A stretch of DNA of 64,000 nucleotides from Croceibacterium_A sp035626815 (GCA_035626815.1 DASPMY010000038.1:1-64000), one strand, 5' to 3'; counted from the first letter of the stretch, positions 6,910 through 15,786 are shown. Notes: a model not told the origin generated them from the sequence alone. A program made the numbers and translations.

Positions 6910-8058
6910 ATGGCCTGGAAGCGCGCGGTCCTTCTGCTGCTCACCCCCGTCCTCGTGGGAGCGGACGAACCCGCGCCCGACTTCGCCGCCGACGCGCGCT
7001 CGATCGAGCGGCTGGTCAACGAGGACTACGCCTATCTCGACCGCTTCGACGGCGGGCGCATGCCGCTCAGCGACATGCTGCGCGCCGAGGCCGGCCAGGT
7101 CGATTCGCAGGAAGAGCTGGTCCGCTATGCCGAGCGCGCGCTGACCGTGCTCGCCGATCATCACGCGATCACCGGCGCCTCGCTGGCCGACAGCTGGGCG
7201 CTGGTGCCGAGCTACTCCGACTTGTGGATCGAGCCCGACTTCACCATCGGCGCGGTGCGCGAGGGCTCGCCGGCCGAGCAGGCCGGGATCCGCGCGGGCG
7301 ACCGGCTGGTGGCGGTCGGCGCGGTCCCGCTCGCCCGCGCGGTGGAGATGTTCTGGGCCGACCTCGGCCTGCCGGTGACCGCCGAGCGCGCCGGCTATGC
7401 CGCGCGGGTGCTCGCCGCCGGACGGCGCAACGCGCCGCGGCACCTGACGGTCGCCCGCGGCGGCGAGACGCGCCAGCTCGAGCTGCCCAATCTCTATGTC
7501 GGGCAGCTGCTCGATCGCCCGTTGCTGGGCGCCAGCGAGGAGGGCGGCGCGCTCGTCATCCGCTTCCACGATTCGCTCGGCGACAACGGGGCCATCGCGG
7601 CGTTCGACGCGGCGATGGCGCGGGCGCGGCCGGGGCAGCCGGTCGTGCTCGACCTGACCGACACCGCCAGCGGCGGCAACACCACCGTGGCGCGCGCGAT
7701 CATGGGCTGGTTCGTCGCCCGGCCGACCGACTACCAGATGCACACGCTGCCGGCGGAGGAGCGGCAGTACGGCGTCGCCCGGCAATGGATCGAGCAGGTC
7801 CTGCCGCGCCCGGGCAAGCACCATCGCGGTCCCGTCACCGTGCGCGTCGGGCGCTGGACCGGGAGCATGGGCGAAGGCCTCGCGCTCGGCTTCGACGCGA
7901 TCGGCGCGCGGGTCGAGGGCGGGCCGATGGCCGGCCTGCTCGGAGCGATCTACGATTATCGGCTCGAGCAGTCGGGGATGGTCATCAAGTTCCCGGTCGA
8001 GCGGCTGTTCCACGTCAACGGCACGCCGCGCGAACGCTTCGTGCCGCGCCCCCGATGA
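6910..8058 (+). CDS. S41-family peptidase with PDZ domain, 382 aa
   Basis: The order of parts fits an S41 (C-terminal processing) peptidase. There is an N-terminal hydrophobic segment (VLLLLTPVLVGA), a helical domain, a PDZ domain near residues 112-150 (GAVREGSPAEQAGIRAGDRLVAVG), and a peptidase core with LVIRFHDSLGDNG and the nucleophile Ser319 in GRWTGSMGEGLAL. The enzyme likely acts in the periplasm, where these proteases trim or degrade proteins. It follows the ClpP-like gene by 27 bp on the same strand. The usual Lys general base is not obvious to me, so activity is probable but not certain. Confidence 0.85.
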   Translation: MAWKRAVLLLLTPVLVGADEPAPDFAADARSIERLVNEDYAYLDRFDGGRMPLSDMLRAEAGQVDSQEELVRYAERALTVLADHHAITGASLADSWALVPSYSDLWIEPDFTIGAVREGSPAEQAGIRAGDRLVAVGAVPLARAVEMFWADLGLPVTAERAGYAARVLAAGRRNAPRHLTVARGGETRQLELPNLYVGQLLDRPLLGASEEGGALVIRFHDSLGDNGAIAAFDAAMARARPGQPVVLDLTDTASGGNTTVARAIMGWFVARPTDYQMHTLPAEERQYGVARQWIEQVLPRPGKHHRGPVTVRVGRWTGSMGEGLALGFDAIGARVEGGPMAGLLGAIYDYRLEQSGMVIKFPVERLFHVNGTPRERFVPRPR

Positions 8059-8095
8059 AGCGGAACAATGCCCGGCCGGCGGCTTTCGAATCGCG

Positions 8096-8767
8096 ATGAA
8101 GCCGATCACCGAGCAGCACCTGGCGATCTTCCGGCGGCACATGGTCGAGATCGTCGACATGCATTTCGACCTCGCCAGCGACGAGATCGGCAAGGCCGCG
8201 CTCGACGCCGACTTGCGCCGCGCCCTGCTCGACGTGCCGCGGCACCTGTTCGTGCCCGCGCAGCTGGCCGCAGCCGCCTACCACGACAGCCCGCTGCCGA
8301 TCGGCTTCGAGAAGACCATCTCGCAGCCGTTCATCGGCGCGCTGATGCTCGAGTTGCTGCAGGTCGAACCGGAGCTGCGGGTGCTCGAGGTCGGCACCGG
8401 GCTCGGCTACCAGGCCGCGGTCCTCGCCGAGCTCGGCGCCGAGGTATTCAGCGTCGAGATCGTCGAGGAGTTCGCCGAGGCCGCCGAGGCGCGCTTCGCC
8501 GCGCTCGGCTACGACGTCAGGGTGCGCGCCGGCGACGGCTCGCGCGGGTGGGTCGAGCACGCGCCGTTCGCCGCGGTGCTGGTGACCGCCGCCGCGCCCG
8601 AGCCGCCGCCCGAGCTGCTCGGCCAGCTGCGCGAAGGGGGCCGCATGGTCATCCCCCTCGGCGGGCCGGACGTGCAGCAGTTGAGCGTGGTGGTGAAGAC
8701 CGGCGACCGCACCGCCGAGGTCCGGCCGGTGATGCCGGTGCGCTTCACCCAGCTCGAGCTGAGCTAG
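8096..8767 (+). CDS. pcm: Protein-L-isoaspartate O-methyltransferase
   Basis: This enzyme methylates damaged isoaspartyl residues using S-adenosylmethionine, which starts their repair. It carries the family signature around residues 70-82 (GFEKTISQPFIGALM), SAM-binding motif I at residues 96-105 (VLEVGTGLGYQ), and the later motif GGRMVIPLGG. Length (223 aa) is normal. It starts 37 bp after the S41 peptidase gene, so the two may be co-transcribed. Its TAG stop shares a CTAG with the convergent nadB gene. Confidence 0.93.
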   Translation: MKPITEQHLAIFRRHMVEIVDMHFDLASDEIGKAALDADLRRALLDVPRHLFVPAQLAAAAYHDSPLPIGFEKTISQPFIGALMLELLQVEPELRVLEVGTGLGYQAAVLAELGAEVFSVEIVEEFAEAAEARFAALGYDVRVRAGDGSRGWVEHAPFAAVLVTAAAPEPPPELLGQLREGGRMVIPLGGPDVQQLSVVVKTGDRTAEVRPVMPVRFTQLELS

Positions 8768-10344
8768 GGGACCAGCACCGTGTCGCGCGCGACCGGGTCG
8801 GTCTGCGGATAGTCGAGCGTGAAGTGCAGGCCGCGGCTCTCGTGGCGCTTGAGCGCGCTCTGCACGATCAGGTCGGCGCACTGCAGCAGGTTGCGCAGCT
8901 CGACCAGATCGGTGGTGACGCGGAAGTGCCCGTAGTAGTCCTCGACCTCGCCGTTGAGCAGCTTGATGCGGTGCGCCGCGCGCTCGAGCCGCCGGGTGGT
9001 GCGCACGATGCCGACGTAGTTCCACATGAAGCGGCGGATCTCGGTCCAGTTCTGGCGGATCACGACCTCCTCGTCGGACTGGGTGACGCGGCTTTCGTCC
9101 CACTCGCGGATCGGCGGCACCGGGTCGAGATCGTCGAAGCACTCGAGCACGTCGTGCGCGGCGGCCTCGCCGAACACGAAGCATTCGAGCAGGCTGTTGG
9201 AGGCGAGGCGGTTGGCGCCGTGGAGGCCGCTCTCGGTGCATTCGCCCGCCGCCCACAGGCCGGGCAGGTCGGTGCGCGCGTCGAGCCCGATGAGGATGCC
9301 GCCGCAGGTGTAGTGCTGCGCGGGCACGACCGGGATCGGCTCTTTCGTCATGTCGATGCCGAGGCCGAGCAGCTTCTCGTGGATCGTCGGGAAGTGGCCG
9401 ATGACGAACTCGGCCGGCATGTGGCTGATGTCGAGGTGGACGTAGTCGAGGCCGAAGCGCTTGATCTGATCGTCGATCGCCCGCGCCACCACGTCGCGCG
9501 GGGCGAGCTCGGCGCGCGCGTCGTAGTCGGGCATGAAGCGGTGGCCGGTCTCGGGGTGCTTGAGCTGGCCGCCCTCGCCGCGCACCGCCTCCGTGATGAG
9601 GAAGTTCTTGACCTCGAGGTGGTAGAGGCAGGTCGGGTGGAACTGCATCATCTCCATGTTGGAGATGCGGCACCCCGCGCGCCAGGCCATGGCGATGCCG
9701 TCGCCGGTCGCGCCGCTCGGGCTGGTCGAGAACTGGTACACCCGCCCGGCCCCGCCCGCCGCGAGGATCGTCGCGCGCGCGACGTGCGCCGCGACTTTGC
9801 CGGTGGCGGTGTCGAGCGCGTAGGCGCCCCACACCCGGCCCGACCCCGAATAGCGCTCCTCGTGGCGTCCGGTGATCAGGTCGATGCAGCTCCGGTCGGG
9901 CAGCAGGGTGATGTTGGGATTGGCCGCGGCCGCCTTGAGCAGCGCCGCCTGCACCGCCCACCCGGTGGCGTCGGCGACGTGGACGATGCGGCGGTGCGAA
10001 TGGCCGCCCTCGCGCGTCAGGTGCAGGTCCTTGCCGTCGCGGTTGAACGGCACGCCGAGGTCGCACAGCCGGTCGATCGCCGCCGGCGCGCGCTCGATGA
10101 CGAACTCGACGGTCTCGCGCCGGTTAAGCCCGGCGCCGGCGATCATCGTGTCCTCGATATGCCGCTCGAACGTGTCGCCGGCATCGAGCACGGCGGCGAT
10201 GCCGCCCTGCGCCCAGGCGGTCGAGCCGCTGGTCAGCGGGCCCTTGGCGAGCACCAGCACCTTGCGCGTCTCCGCCAGGGTCAACGCCGCGGTGAGCCCG
10301 GCGGCGCCGGAACCGATGATCAGAATGTCGTGCGCATCGGACAT
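8764..10344 (-). CDS. nadB: L-aspartate oxidase
   Basis: This FAD enzyme oxidises L-aspartate to iminoaspartate, the first step of NAD synthesis from aspartate. The FAD-binding motif is at the N-terminus (DILIIGSGAAGLTAA). STAWAQGGIAAVL, the GGAGRVYQFSTSPSGATGD region and CGGILIGLDARTDLPGLWAAGE are family hallmarks. The start at ATG 10344 gives 526 aa, the normal length; a longer upstream frame lacks coding character. nadA and nadC are not adjacent. Its stop overlaps that of pcm in a shared CTAG. Confidence 0.96.
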   Translation of the reverse strand: MSDAHDILIIGSGAAGLTAALTLAETRKVLVLAKGPLTSGSTAWAQGGIAAVLDAGDTFERHIEDTMIAGAGLNRRETVEFVIERAPAAIDRLCDLGVPFNRDGKDLHLTREGGHSHRRIVHVADATGWAVQAALLKAAAANPNITLLPDRSCIDLITGRHEERYSGSGRVWGAYALDTATGKVAAHVARATILAAGGAGRVYQFSTSPSGATGDGIAMAWRAGCRISNMEMMQFHPTCLYHLEVKNFLITEAVRGEGGQLKHPETGHRFMPDYDARAELAPRDVVARAIDDQIKRFGLDYVHLDISHMPAEFVIGHFPTIHEKLLGLGIDMTKEPIPVVPAQHYTCGGILIGLDARTDLPGLWAAGECTESGLHGANRLASNSLLECFVFGEAAAHDVLECFDDLDPVPPIREWDESRVTQSDEEVVIRQNWTEIRRFMWNYVGIVRTTRRLERAAHRIKLLNGEVEDYYGHFRVTTDLVELRNLLQCADLIVQSALKRHESRGLHFTLDYPQTDPVARDTVLVP

Positions 10345-10427
10345 CGCGGTGGCTTCATGGCGAAGGCGGCGGGGCGCGGCAAGCAAAGCTGGTTGACAGC
10401 GCCTCGTGCTGGAAATGACAAAGGTCC

Positions 10428-11021
10428 ATGACCAAGCACACGCCGCTCCTGCTGTCGCTTGCGCTGGTGGCGTGCTCCGGCGGGCAGGCGCAGGACAATG
10501 CCGCGGCGCCATCGGGCGACTTTTCCTCCGCGATCGCGCTGCGCGATGCCAGCGAGTGCCGGTTCGACGCGCTGACCGAGCATGCGTTCGAGGGGCTGCT
10601 GCTTCTCGGCGGCGATCCGGACGACGCCATCAGTGCGCCCGTGGTGGCGATAGGCGAAGCAAGGCTCGCTCCACAGTCCAAGCGCGCGCCGATGGAAGGA
10701 ATGCCTGACGGCTACGTGTACACAGCGCACGTCGATCTGCCTGCCAACAGCACTTGGCACGGGCTGAAGATCGAAAGGCTGTGGGTCGAATTCGTCGCTC
10801 CGCCCGAAACCGATAGCCTCTACCGGCGCGGAATTCGTTTCGCCGCTTCGCCCGAGGAAGTGCGCGAGGTGCTCGCCGCGCAAGGCGCCGAGGTACCGGT
10901 GGCCCCCAAGTATAGCGGACTGTTCGAGTACGCAGCGTTCACCGCGGGTACCTGCGGGGGCGGCATTTTCATCGAGCGGGATTCGGACGGCGCCTCGCTG
11001 GTCTGCGAGCGCGGCTGCTAG
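10428..11021 (+). CDS. Hypothetical lipoprotein, 197 aa
   Basis: A short signal peptide (KHTPLLLSLALVACSG) with lipobox LVAC predicts a lipid-anchored envelope protein. The mature part has four cysteines (SECRF, GTCGG, VCERGC) that could form disulfides. No family is recognised. A TTGACA -35-like element sits at 10393-10398, about 30 bp before the start, and the -10 region is weak. Codon use is slightly less GC-extreme than in the neighbours. It diverges from nadB and shares a CTAG stop overlap with the ABC ATPase gene. Confidence 0.75.
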   Translation: MTKHTPLLLSLALVACSGGQAQDNAAAPSGDFSSAIALRDASECRFDALTEHAFEGLLLLGGDPDDAISAPVVAIGEARLAPQSKRAPMEGMPDGYVYTAHVDLPANSTWHGLKIERLWVEFVAPPETDSLYRRGIRFAASPEEVREVLAAQGAEVPVAPKYSGLFEYAAFTAGTCGGGIFIERDSDGASLVCERGC

Positions 11022-11962
11022 GCCACTCGGTTCGCTGAGCTCGTCAATTGCACGAACACGTCCTCGAGGTCGGCCTCGCGGGTGGTGACGTCCTCGATCG
11101 CGTAACCGTGCTGCTGGACCAGCGCGAGCACCTGGCCGGCGCTCGAGGCGTCGCGGTCGTAAGTCACCTCCAGCGTGCGCGGGTCGATGACCTCGGCCTT
11201 GACGAAGGCCGGCTCCATCGGCGGCACCGCCAGGTCCTTGTCGACGGTCACGCGGACGATCTTCTCGCGCGCCATGCCGACCAGCTCGCGGGTCGGCTGG
11301 TTGGCGATCAGCTCGCCGTGGTTGATGATTGCGATGCGGTCGCACAGCTGCTCGGCTTCCTCGAGGTAATGCGTGGTGAGGACCACCGTGACGCCCTCGG
11401 CGTTGAGCTCGCCGACCAGCTCCCACAGCTGGCGGCGCAATTCGACGTCGACGCCCGCGGTCGGCTCGTCGAGCACCAGCACCGGCGGCGAATGGACCAT
11501 CGCCTTGGCGATCAGCAGCCGCCGCTTCATCCCGCCCGACAGCGAGCGCGAGTAGGCGTCGCGCTTGTCGGCGAGGTGGACCGCGCGCAGCAATTCCTCC
11601 GAGCGGCGCAACGCCTTGGCGACGCCGTACATGCCCGACTGGTTCTCGAGCACCTCGAACGGTGTGAAGAACGGGTCGAACACGATCTCCTGCGGCACGA
11701 TGCCGATGCACATCTTGGCGTTGCGGTGATCGCGGTCGATGTCGTGGCCCCAGATGCGGATCGTCCCGCCGCTCTTCATCACGAGGCCAGCCATGATGTT
11801 GATCAGCGTCGACTTGCCCGCCCCGTTGGGCCCGAGCAGGCCGAACACGCCGCCTTCGGGCACGTCGAAGCTGACCCCGTTGAGCGCCAGCTTGGCCGGC
11901 GCGTCGCCTTGCGCCGCATATTCCTTGACGAGGTCACGGATCTCGATGGCGGGCTCGGGCAT
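11018..11962 (-). CDS. ABC transporter ATP-binding protein
   Basis: The nucleotide-binding subunit has all expected motifs: Walker A in GPNGAGKST, the Q-loop in GIVPQE, the signature SLSGGMKRR, Walker B plus glutamate in VLVLDEPT, and the switch His in LTTHY. The C-terminal 80 residues form the extra domain common in DrrA/CcmA-type exporters (ABC-2 type). The start at ATG 11962 is chosen to match the family N-terminus EPAIEIRDLVKEY. No permease gene is adjacent, so the membrane partner must be encoded elsewhere. It probably takes part in export of lipids, polysaccharides or drugs; the substrate is unknown. Confidence 0.92.
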   Translation of the reverse strand: MPEPAIEIRDLVKEYAAQGDAPAKLALNGVSFDVPEGGVFGLLGPNGAGKSTLINIMAGLVMKSGGTIRIWGHDIDRDHRNAKMCIGIVPQEIVFDPFFTPFEVLENQSGMYGVAKALRRSEELLRAVHLADKRDAYSRSLSGGMKRRLLIAKAMVHSPPVLVLDEPTAGVDVELRRQLWELVGELNAEGVTVVLTTHYLEEAEQLCDRIAIINHGELIANQPTRELVGMAREKIVRVTVDKDLAVPPMEPAFVKAEVIDPRTLEVTYDRDASSAGQVLALVQQHGYAIEDVTTREADLEDVFVQLTSSANRVA

Positions 11963-12085
11963 CGGCGCACCCTTTGGGCCAGCCCACCGGGACCGTAAAG
12001 GGGTCATCGCCGGCCGCCGCCGTTGGCACGGATTTAACCCATTATCGTGCGAAGCCTTTCACGGCTCGGGAGCTATCCCCGGCCG

Positions 12086-12679
12086 ATGGGATGCGCGCGT
12101 TCGCGAGGGCGGCCCGGGTGGGCGCGTCGTCTGCCGCAGGCCGGCGGCTGCCTTGCCGCGGCCGCGGCGACGCTGATTCTCGCCCCTTCGGCGGCGGCGC
12201 AGGACACCGATTCCGCACGCCTGTCCGGCGAAATCCTTCAGCCGGTCACCGTCGGCAACCAGGCGGACATGGATTTCGGCCGGATCGCCCCGCGTGAGGT
12301 TCCCGGGACCGTCGTCATGACCGCGAGCGCGACGCCGCAGTGCACTGCCACCAACGGCCTGGTCCACCTCGGCGCCTGCCGCGCGGCGACCTTCACCGGC
12401 GCGGTGCGCTTCCTCTACGTGCTGCGCATCACGCGGCCGGTCGGCGGGCAGATCACGCTGACCGGTCCGGCGGGGGCGACCATGCGGGTCAACGGCTTCA
12501 GCTTCGCCGCCGGCTCGCCGGCGCTCGCCCTCGGCTCGACCCCGACCGAGCAGCGCTACCTGATCCTCAGCCCCGACGGCAGCTTCACGATCCATGTCGG
12601 CGGCACGCTGCAAGTCGGCGCCTACCAGCGGCCGGGCGTGTACAACGGCACCTTCAGCCTGGAGTTCAACTACGATTGA
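12086..12679 (+). CDS. DUF4402 secreted protein, copy 1
   Basis: This is a DUF4402 protein: a signal peptide ending SAAAQD, followed by a beta-rich domain with the family pattern NQADMDFGRIAP near the start and PGVYNGTFSLEFNYD at the end. DUF4402 proteins are thought to be pilin-like or surface-fibre-like exported proteins, but their role is largely untested. Two cysteines (PQCTA and LGACRAA) probably form a disulfide. ATG 12086 gives a leader of the same length as the paralog at 12786; GTG 12047 is also possible. The two genes are tandem paralogs 106 bp apart, which suggests duplication. Confidence 0.82.
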   Translation: MGCARSRGRPGWARRLPQAGGCLAAAAATLILAPSAAAQDTDSARLSGEILQPVTVGNQADMDFGRIAPREVPGTVVMTASATPQCTATNGLVHLGACRAATFTGAVRFLYVLRITRPVGGQITLTGPAGATMRVNGFSFAAGSPALALGSTPTEQRYLILSPDGSFTIHVGGTLQVGAYQRPGVYNGTFSLEFNYD

Positions 12680-12721
12680 CCGCGCGATCGGCCGCGCGGG
12701 CGACGTAGTTAGCCTGCGAAG

Positions 12722-12737
12722 TTAATGCGCCGGTAAC
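12722..12737 (+). promoter_or_regulatory. CtrA-box-like site upstream of DUF4402 copy 2
   Basis: TTAA-TGCGCCG-GTAAC matches the alphaproteobacterial CtrA recognition pattern TTAA-N7-TTAAC except for one base. It lies about 50 bp upstream of the gene at 12786. CtrA often controls motility and surface-appendage genes in this class, which would suit a pilin-like product. With one mismatch, chance occurrence is possible. Confidence 0.35.
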
Positions 12738-12785
12738 CATGTTTTGTGCGGCGCCCTTCATGGCTGACGGGCTAGGGCGAGCGCG

Positions 12786-13382
12786 ATGGGATTGGGGGAT
12801 TTCCGCCGACTGCGCCTTCGGGGGCGCCTGACGCTGCGCCAGCGCGCGGGCGGCGCGCTGCTCGCCGCGGGCGCCGTGGCGCTGGCGCCGGCGCCGGCCG
12901 CCGCGCAGGACACTGCAGGAGCCAGCACCGGGGTGGTGATCCTCGAGCCGGGCTCGGTGATCAACGTCGCCGACATGAACTTCGGCCGGATCGTTCGCCC
13001 GACAGCCCCGGGGACAGTGATCCTCACACCGAACCCCACCGCCAGCTGCTCGGTGACCGGCGGCCTGCTGCGCAGCGGGCCGTGCCAGGCGGCGCGGTTC
13101 AACATCATGGGCCGCCGCAACCAGCGGGTGCGCATCCGCGAGAATAGCGGCGTGGTCACGCTCAACGGCCCGGGGGCGACGATGACGATGACCAACATCA
13201 CCATCGGCGTCGGCCAGATGCACTCGGTCAACGGCGCCAACGGCTGGAACCTCGGCAACTACCAGATCGACGCCGCCAACGGCATCTCCGAGTTTCGCCT
13301 CGGCGGTCGGCTCAACGTCGGGGCCAACCAGGCGCCCGGCGTGTATACCGGCACGGTGGTCATCCAGATCCTGTTCAACTGA
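12786..13382 (+). CDS. DUF4402 secreted protein, copy 2
   Basis: This is the paralog of the preceding gene, with the same layout: an Arg-rich leader, a hydrophobic core, cleavage after PAPAAAQD, then the conserved NVADMNFGRIV motif, a paired-cysteine segment (SCSVTGG and SGPCQAARF) and the end PGVYTGTVVIQILFN. Length is 198 aa. A GC-rich ribosome-binding site (AGGGCGAG) is six bases upstream of ATG 12786. It is probably exported through Sec and may form or decorate surface fibres. No usher or chaperone gene is adjacent, so classical chaperone-usher pili are not supported here. Confidence 0.85.
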   Translation: MGLGDFRRLRLRGRLTLRQRAGGALLAAGAVALAPAPAAAQDTAGASTGVVILEPGSVINVADMNFGRIVRPTAPGTVILTPNPTASCSVTGGLLRSGPCQAARFNIMGRRNQRVRIRENSGVVTLNGPGATMTMTNITIGVGQMHSVNGANGWNLGNYQIDAANGISEFRLGGRLNVGANQAPGVYTGTVVIQILFN

Positions 13383-13442
13383 TCCCGCCGCGGCGGGCCT
13401 GCGGGTTGCGGGAACCGCGCGCCGCCGCTAATCGCCGGGGCG

Positions 13443-13715
13443 ATGGAAGACGTCCCTGAAACGACCGTGGTCGAATCCCCGCGCGTGTGGTGCGACGGCG
13501 CCGGCGACATCCGCGGCGGGCCGAACTACCGCCCGGCGGCGCTCGGCCATCCGCGGGTCTACATGCAAATCGACGAGCGCGGCTACGTCGACTGCGGCTA
13601 CTGCGACCGCCGCTTCATCCTCGCCGGCGGCCCGGCGGAGCGCGGCCTGCACGAGGCATCGCCCGGGCACCTGCCCGAGCCCGACGCCCCGCCGGCCGGC
13701 TCGATCCTGCCGTAG
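13443..13715 (+). CDS. CHCC-type zinc-finger protein (NDUFS6-like), 90 aa
   Basis: This is a member of the zf-CHCC family, whose mitochondrial relative is the complex I subunit NDUFS6. The zinc ligands are visible as C17 in VWCDG, H36 in HPRVYMQID, and C51/C54 in VDCGYCDRRFIL. In alphaproteobacteria such proteins accompany respiratory complex I, but a direct role here is inferred from the family. The Pro-rich tail (PEPDAPPAGSILP) is common in relatives. It starts 60 bp after the second DUF4402 gene. Confidence 0.9.
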   Translation: MEDVPETTVVESPRVWCDGAGDIRGGPNYRPAALGHPRVYMQIDERGYVDCGYCDRRFILAGGPAERGLHEASPGHLPEPDAPPAGSILP

Positions 13716-13783
13716 CCGAGGCTTGCGGTCAGCCACCGTTCACCCCATTTGCGGCAAGGTCCCCGGAAAGTGGGAGAAAAGCA

Positions 13784-14179
13784 ATGAAGACCATCGCCAC
13801 CTTCCTCGCCGGCGCAGCGCTGGCGCTGACCGCGGCTTCCGCGGCGAATGCCGAGACGCTCGCCGAAAAGGGCGAGGCGAAGCTCGCCCGCATGCTCGAA
13901 GGCCGCGTCGCCGGCGAGCCGGTCAAATGCATCAGCGCGCTGCGCAGCAACCGCATCGAGGTGATCGAGCACGTCGGCATCGTCTATGACGCCGGCGACA
14001 CGATCTACGTCTCGCGGCCGAGCGACCCGAAGTCGATCGGCCGGATGGACACGATGGTGCTGGAGCGCTTCGGCAGCCAGCTGTGCTCGAGCGACGTCGT
14101 CCGCACCGTTGACCGCTACGCCGGGCACGTCACCGGCGTGGTGTTCCTCAACGACTTCGTCCCCTACACGCGGGGCTAG
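13784..14179 (+). CDS. Secreted protein, 131 aa
   Basis: A clear Sec signal peptide (MKTIATFLAGAALALTAASA, cleaved near ANAE) is followed by a compact domain with two cysteines, VKCISAL and QLCSSD, likely a disulfide pair. I recognise it as the kind of small uncharacterised periplasmic protein common in sphingomonads, but no function is known. ATG 13784 has a GGGAG-like ribosome-binding site upstream. The gene is followed after 5 bp by the DUF924 gene and may share its transcript. Confidence 0.78.
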   Translation: MKTIATFLAGAALALTAASAANAETLAEKGEAKLARMLEGRVAGEPVKCISALRSNRIEVIEHVGIVYDAGDTIYVSRPSDPKSIGRMDTMVLERFGSQLCSSDVVRTVDRYAGHVTGVVFLNDFVPYTRG

Positions 14180-14184
14180 GCCGT

Positions 14185-14739
14185 TTGGCCGCCCCGGGCA
14201 GGCGCTGGGCGGCCGAGCTGCTCCATTTCTGGTTCCACAAGCTGACCCCGCGGGACTGGTTTCGACCCGATCCGCGGGTCGATGCCGTGCTGCGCCGCCG
14301 GTTCGAGCGCGAGCTCGGCCGGCTCGGCCGGCGACCGGCGCCTGAGTTCCTCGACGATCCGCCGACGGCGCTGGCCGCGGTGCTGCTGTTCGACCAGCTG
14401 CCGCGCAACCTCTACCGCCAGAGTCCGCGCGCCTACGCTTTCGACCGGCTTGCCCGAGCGATCGCCCGTGGCGCGCTCGCGCGCGGCTGGGACGCGGTCC
14501 TGACGCGGACCGAGCGCCAGTTCCTGGCGATGCCGCTGATGCACTCGGAGCTCGTCGCCGACCAGCGCCGCAGCCTGGCCTACTACGCCCGCCTCGGTCC
14601 GCGCTACGGCTGGCCGTTCGCGGTCAGCCACCACCGCATGATCGCCCGCTTCGGCCGCTTTCCGCATCGCAACCGGATCCTGGGACGCGCGAGCACGGCG
14701 GCGGAGCAGCGCGCGGTGGCAGCCGGGTTCGCCTGGTAA
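14185..14739 (+). CDS. DUF924 family protein, 184 aa
   Basis: The protein is a member of the DUF924 family (TPR-like helical fold): it opens with LLHFWFHKL, has LLFDQLPRNLYR in the middle, then PLMHSEL and RYGWPFAVSHHRMIARFGRFPHRN near the end, all typical family stretches. It is cytoplasmic and its biochemical role is unknown. Translation appears to start at TTG 14185, right after the previous gene. Length is normal for the family. Confidence 0.9.
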   Translation: MAAPGRRWAAELLHFWFHKLTPRDWFRPDPRVDAVLRRRFERELGRLGRRPAPEFLDDPPTALAAVLLFDQLPRNLYRQSPRAYAFDRLARAIARGALARGWDAVLTRTERQFLAMPLMHSELVADQRRSLAYYARLGPRYGWPFAVSHHRMIARFGRFPHRNRILGRASTAAEQRAVAAGFAW

Positions 14740-14831
14740 GCCGGCGGCAGTCCGCGGCTCGCCGGCGCGCGCGTTGAGGGGACACCCTGCTTCATGATAT
14801 GACCAGGCCGCCTACGTGGGGGAACTCGGCC

Positions 14832-15224
14832 ATGATTCGAACCCTGCTTGTCGCCGCCTGCCCGCTCGCGCTGGCGGCCATCGCGACGCCGGCCGCCGGC
14901 AAGTCTTCCGCCTGCCCGGTCGCGGGTCATTACTGGGTGGCCGGCAAGCTGCCCGGAGCCGACACCGTCTATCGCGGCGAAGCGACCATCTCGGCCCGCC
15001 GCGGGGCCTGCCGCATGCGCTGGGGAGCGCCGAACACCAGCGAAGGCAACGGCACTTATCGCGACGGCGTGCTGACGATCAACTTCCGCTTCCGCGACGG
15101 CAGCAGCGGCGTGGTCCGCTACACCCGCGCCGCCAACGGCGACATGCACGGCGTGTGGTGGATGGACGCTTCGCCCAACAGCCAGGGCACCGAGACCATC
15201 AGCCCGCACGGCCCGCCGCTGTAG
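14832..15224 (+). CDS. Hypothetical secreted protein, 130 aa
   Basis: A signal peptide (MIRTLLVAACPLALAAIATPAAGK) precedes a small beta-rich-looking domain with paired cysteines (SACPVAG and GACRMRWG) and repeated Gly/Asn-rich turns (NTSEGNGTYRDG). The pattern is typical of small lipocalin-like or beta-barrel exported proteins, but I cannot assign a family. The start at ATG 14832 follows a GGGGGAA site and gives a clean signal peptide; an upstream in-frame ATG at 14799 would spoil it. Confidence 0.72.
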   Translation: MIRTLLVAACPLALAAIATPAAGKSSACPVAGHYWVAGKLPGADTVYRGEATISARRGACRMRWGAPNTSEGNGTYRDGVLTINFRFRDGSSGVVRYTRAANGDMHGVWWMDASPNSQGTETISPHGPPL

Positions 15225-15333
15225 CGCCCCGCGTTTTTCCCGTCCGCCCATTTACAACCGCCGGGCGCGGCCTAAGCTCCGCCGCCGAAGCCGGCTGCCG
15301 CCGAGCGCCCGGCTTCGTGGAGGGGAGGGCTCC

Positions 15334-15786
15334 ATGAAATACGCCGTATGGTTCGTGCGCCTGATCTACGCCGCGTGGATGATCCCCGCGGGCCTCAACC
15401 ATTTCATCCGCCTCTACCCGCAGCCGACCGGCAACCAGGAGCTCAGCACCGGGGTGTTCATGGCCCTGCTCGACAGCGGGCTGTTCACGCTGGTCAAGGC
15501 GACCGAGCTGGTCGCCGGGCTGTCCGTGCTGCTCGGCTTCCGCCTGCCGCTGTTCCTGCTGGTGGCGCTGCCGGTGTCGTTCAACGTCTGGTACTGGGAC
15601 ACCGAGCTGCAGGGCTGGTGGACCGGCTCGGCGGTCTACGGCTGGGCCGTGCTGGGCTGCAACCTGGTGCTGTGCCTGGCCTACTGGGACAGCTACCGCG
15701 CGATGTTCGCCCGGGATGCGAAGCCGGGCCTGAGCCTGCCGGGCTTTTCGGCCCCGGCCGCGCTCGAGCCGGAGGTGGCGCCATGA
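15334..15786 (+). CDS. DoxX-like membrane protein, 150 aa
   Basis: The protein has four predicted membrane spans (about residues 5-20, 58-75, 70-85 and 100-118), arranged as in DoxX-like proteins. The opening WFVRLIYAAWMIPAGLNHFIRLY and the segment LLDSGLFTLVKATELVAGLSVLLG are typical. The function of such proteins is mostly unknown; some are linked to redox or thiosulfate metabolism. GGAGGG precedes ATG 15334. The stop overlaps the start of the next gene (ATGA), so the two membrane proteins are translationally coupled and may work together. Confidence 0.82.
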   Translation: MKYAVWFVRLIYAAWMIPAGLNHFIRLYPQPTGNQELSTGVFMALLDSGLFTLVKATELVAGLSVLLGFRLPLFLLVALPVSFNVWYWDTELQGWWTGSAVYGWAVLGCNLVLCLAYWDSYRAMFARDAKPGLSLPGFSAPAALEPEVAP

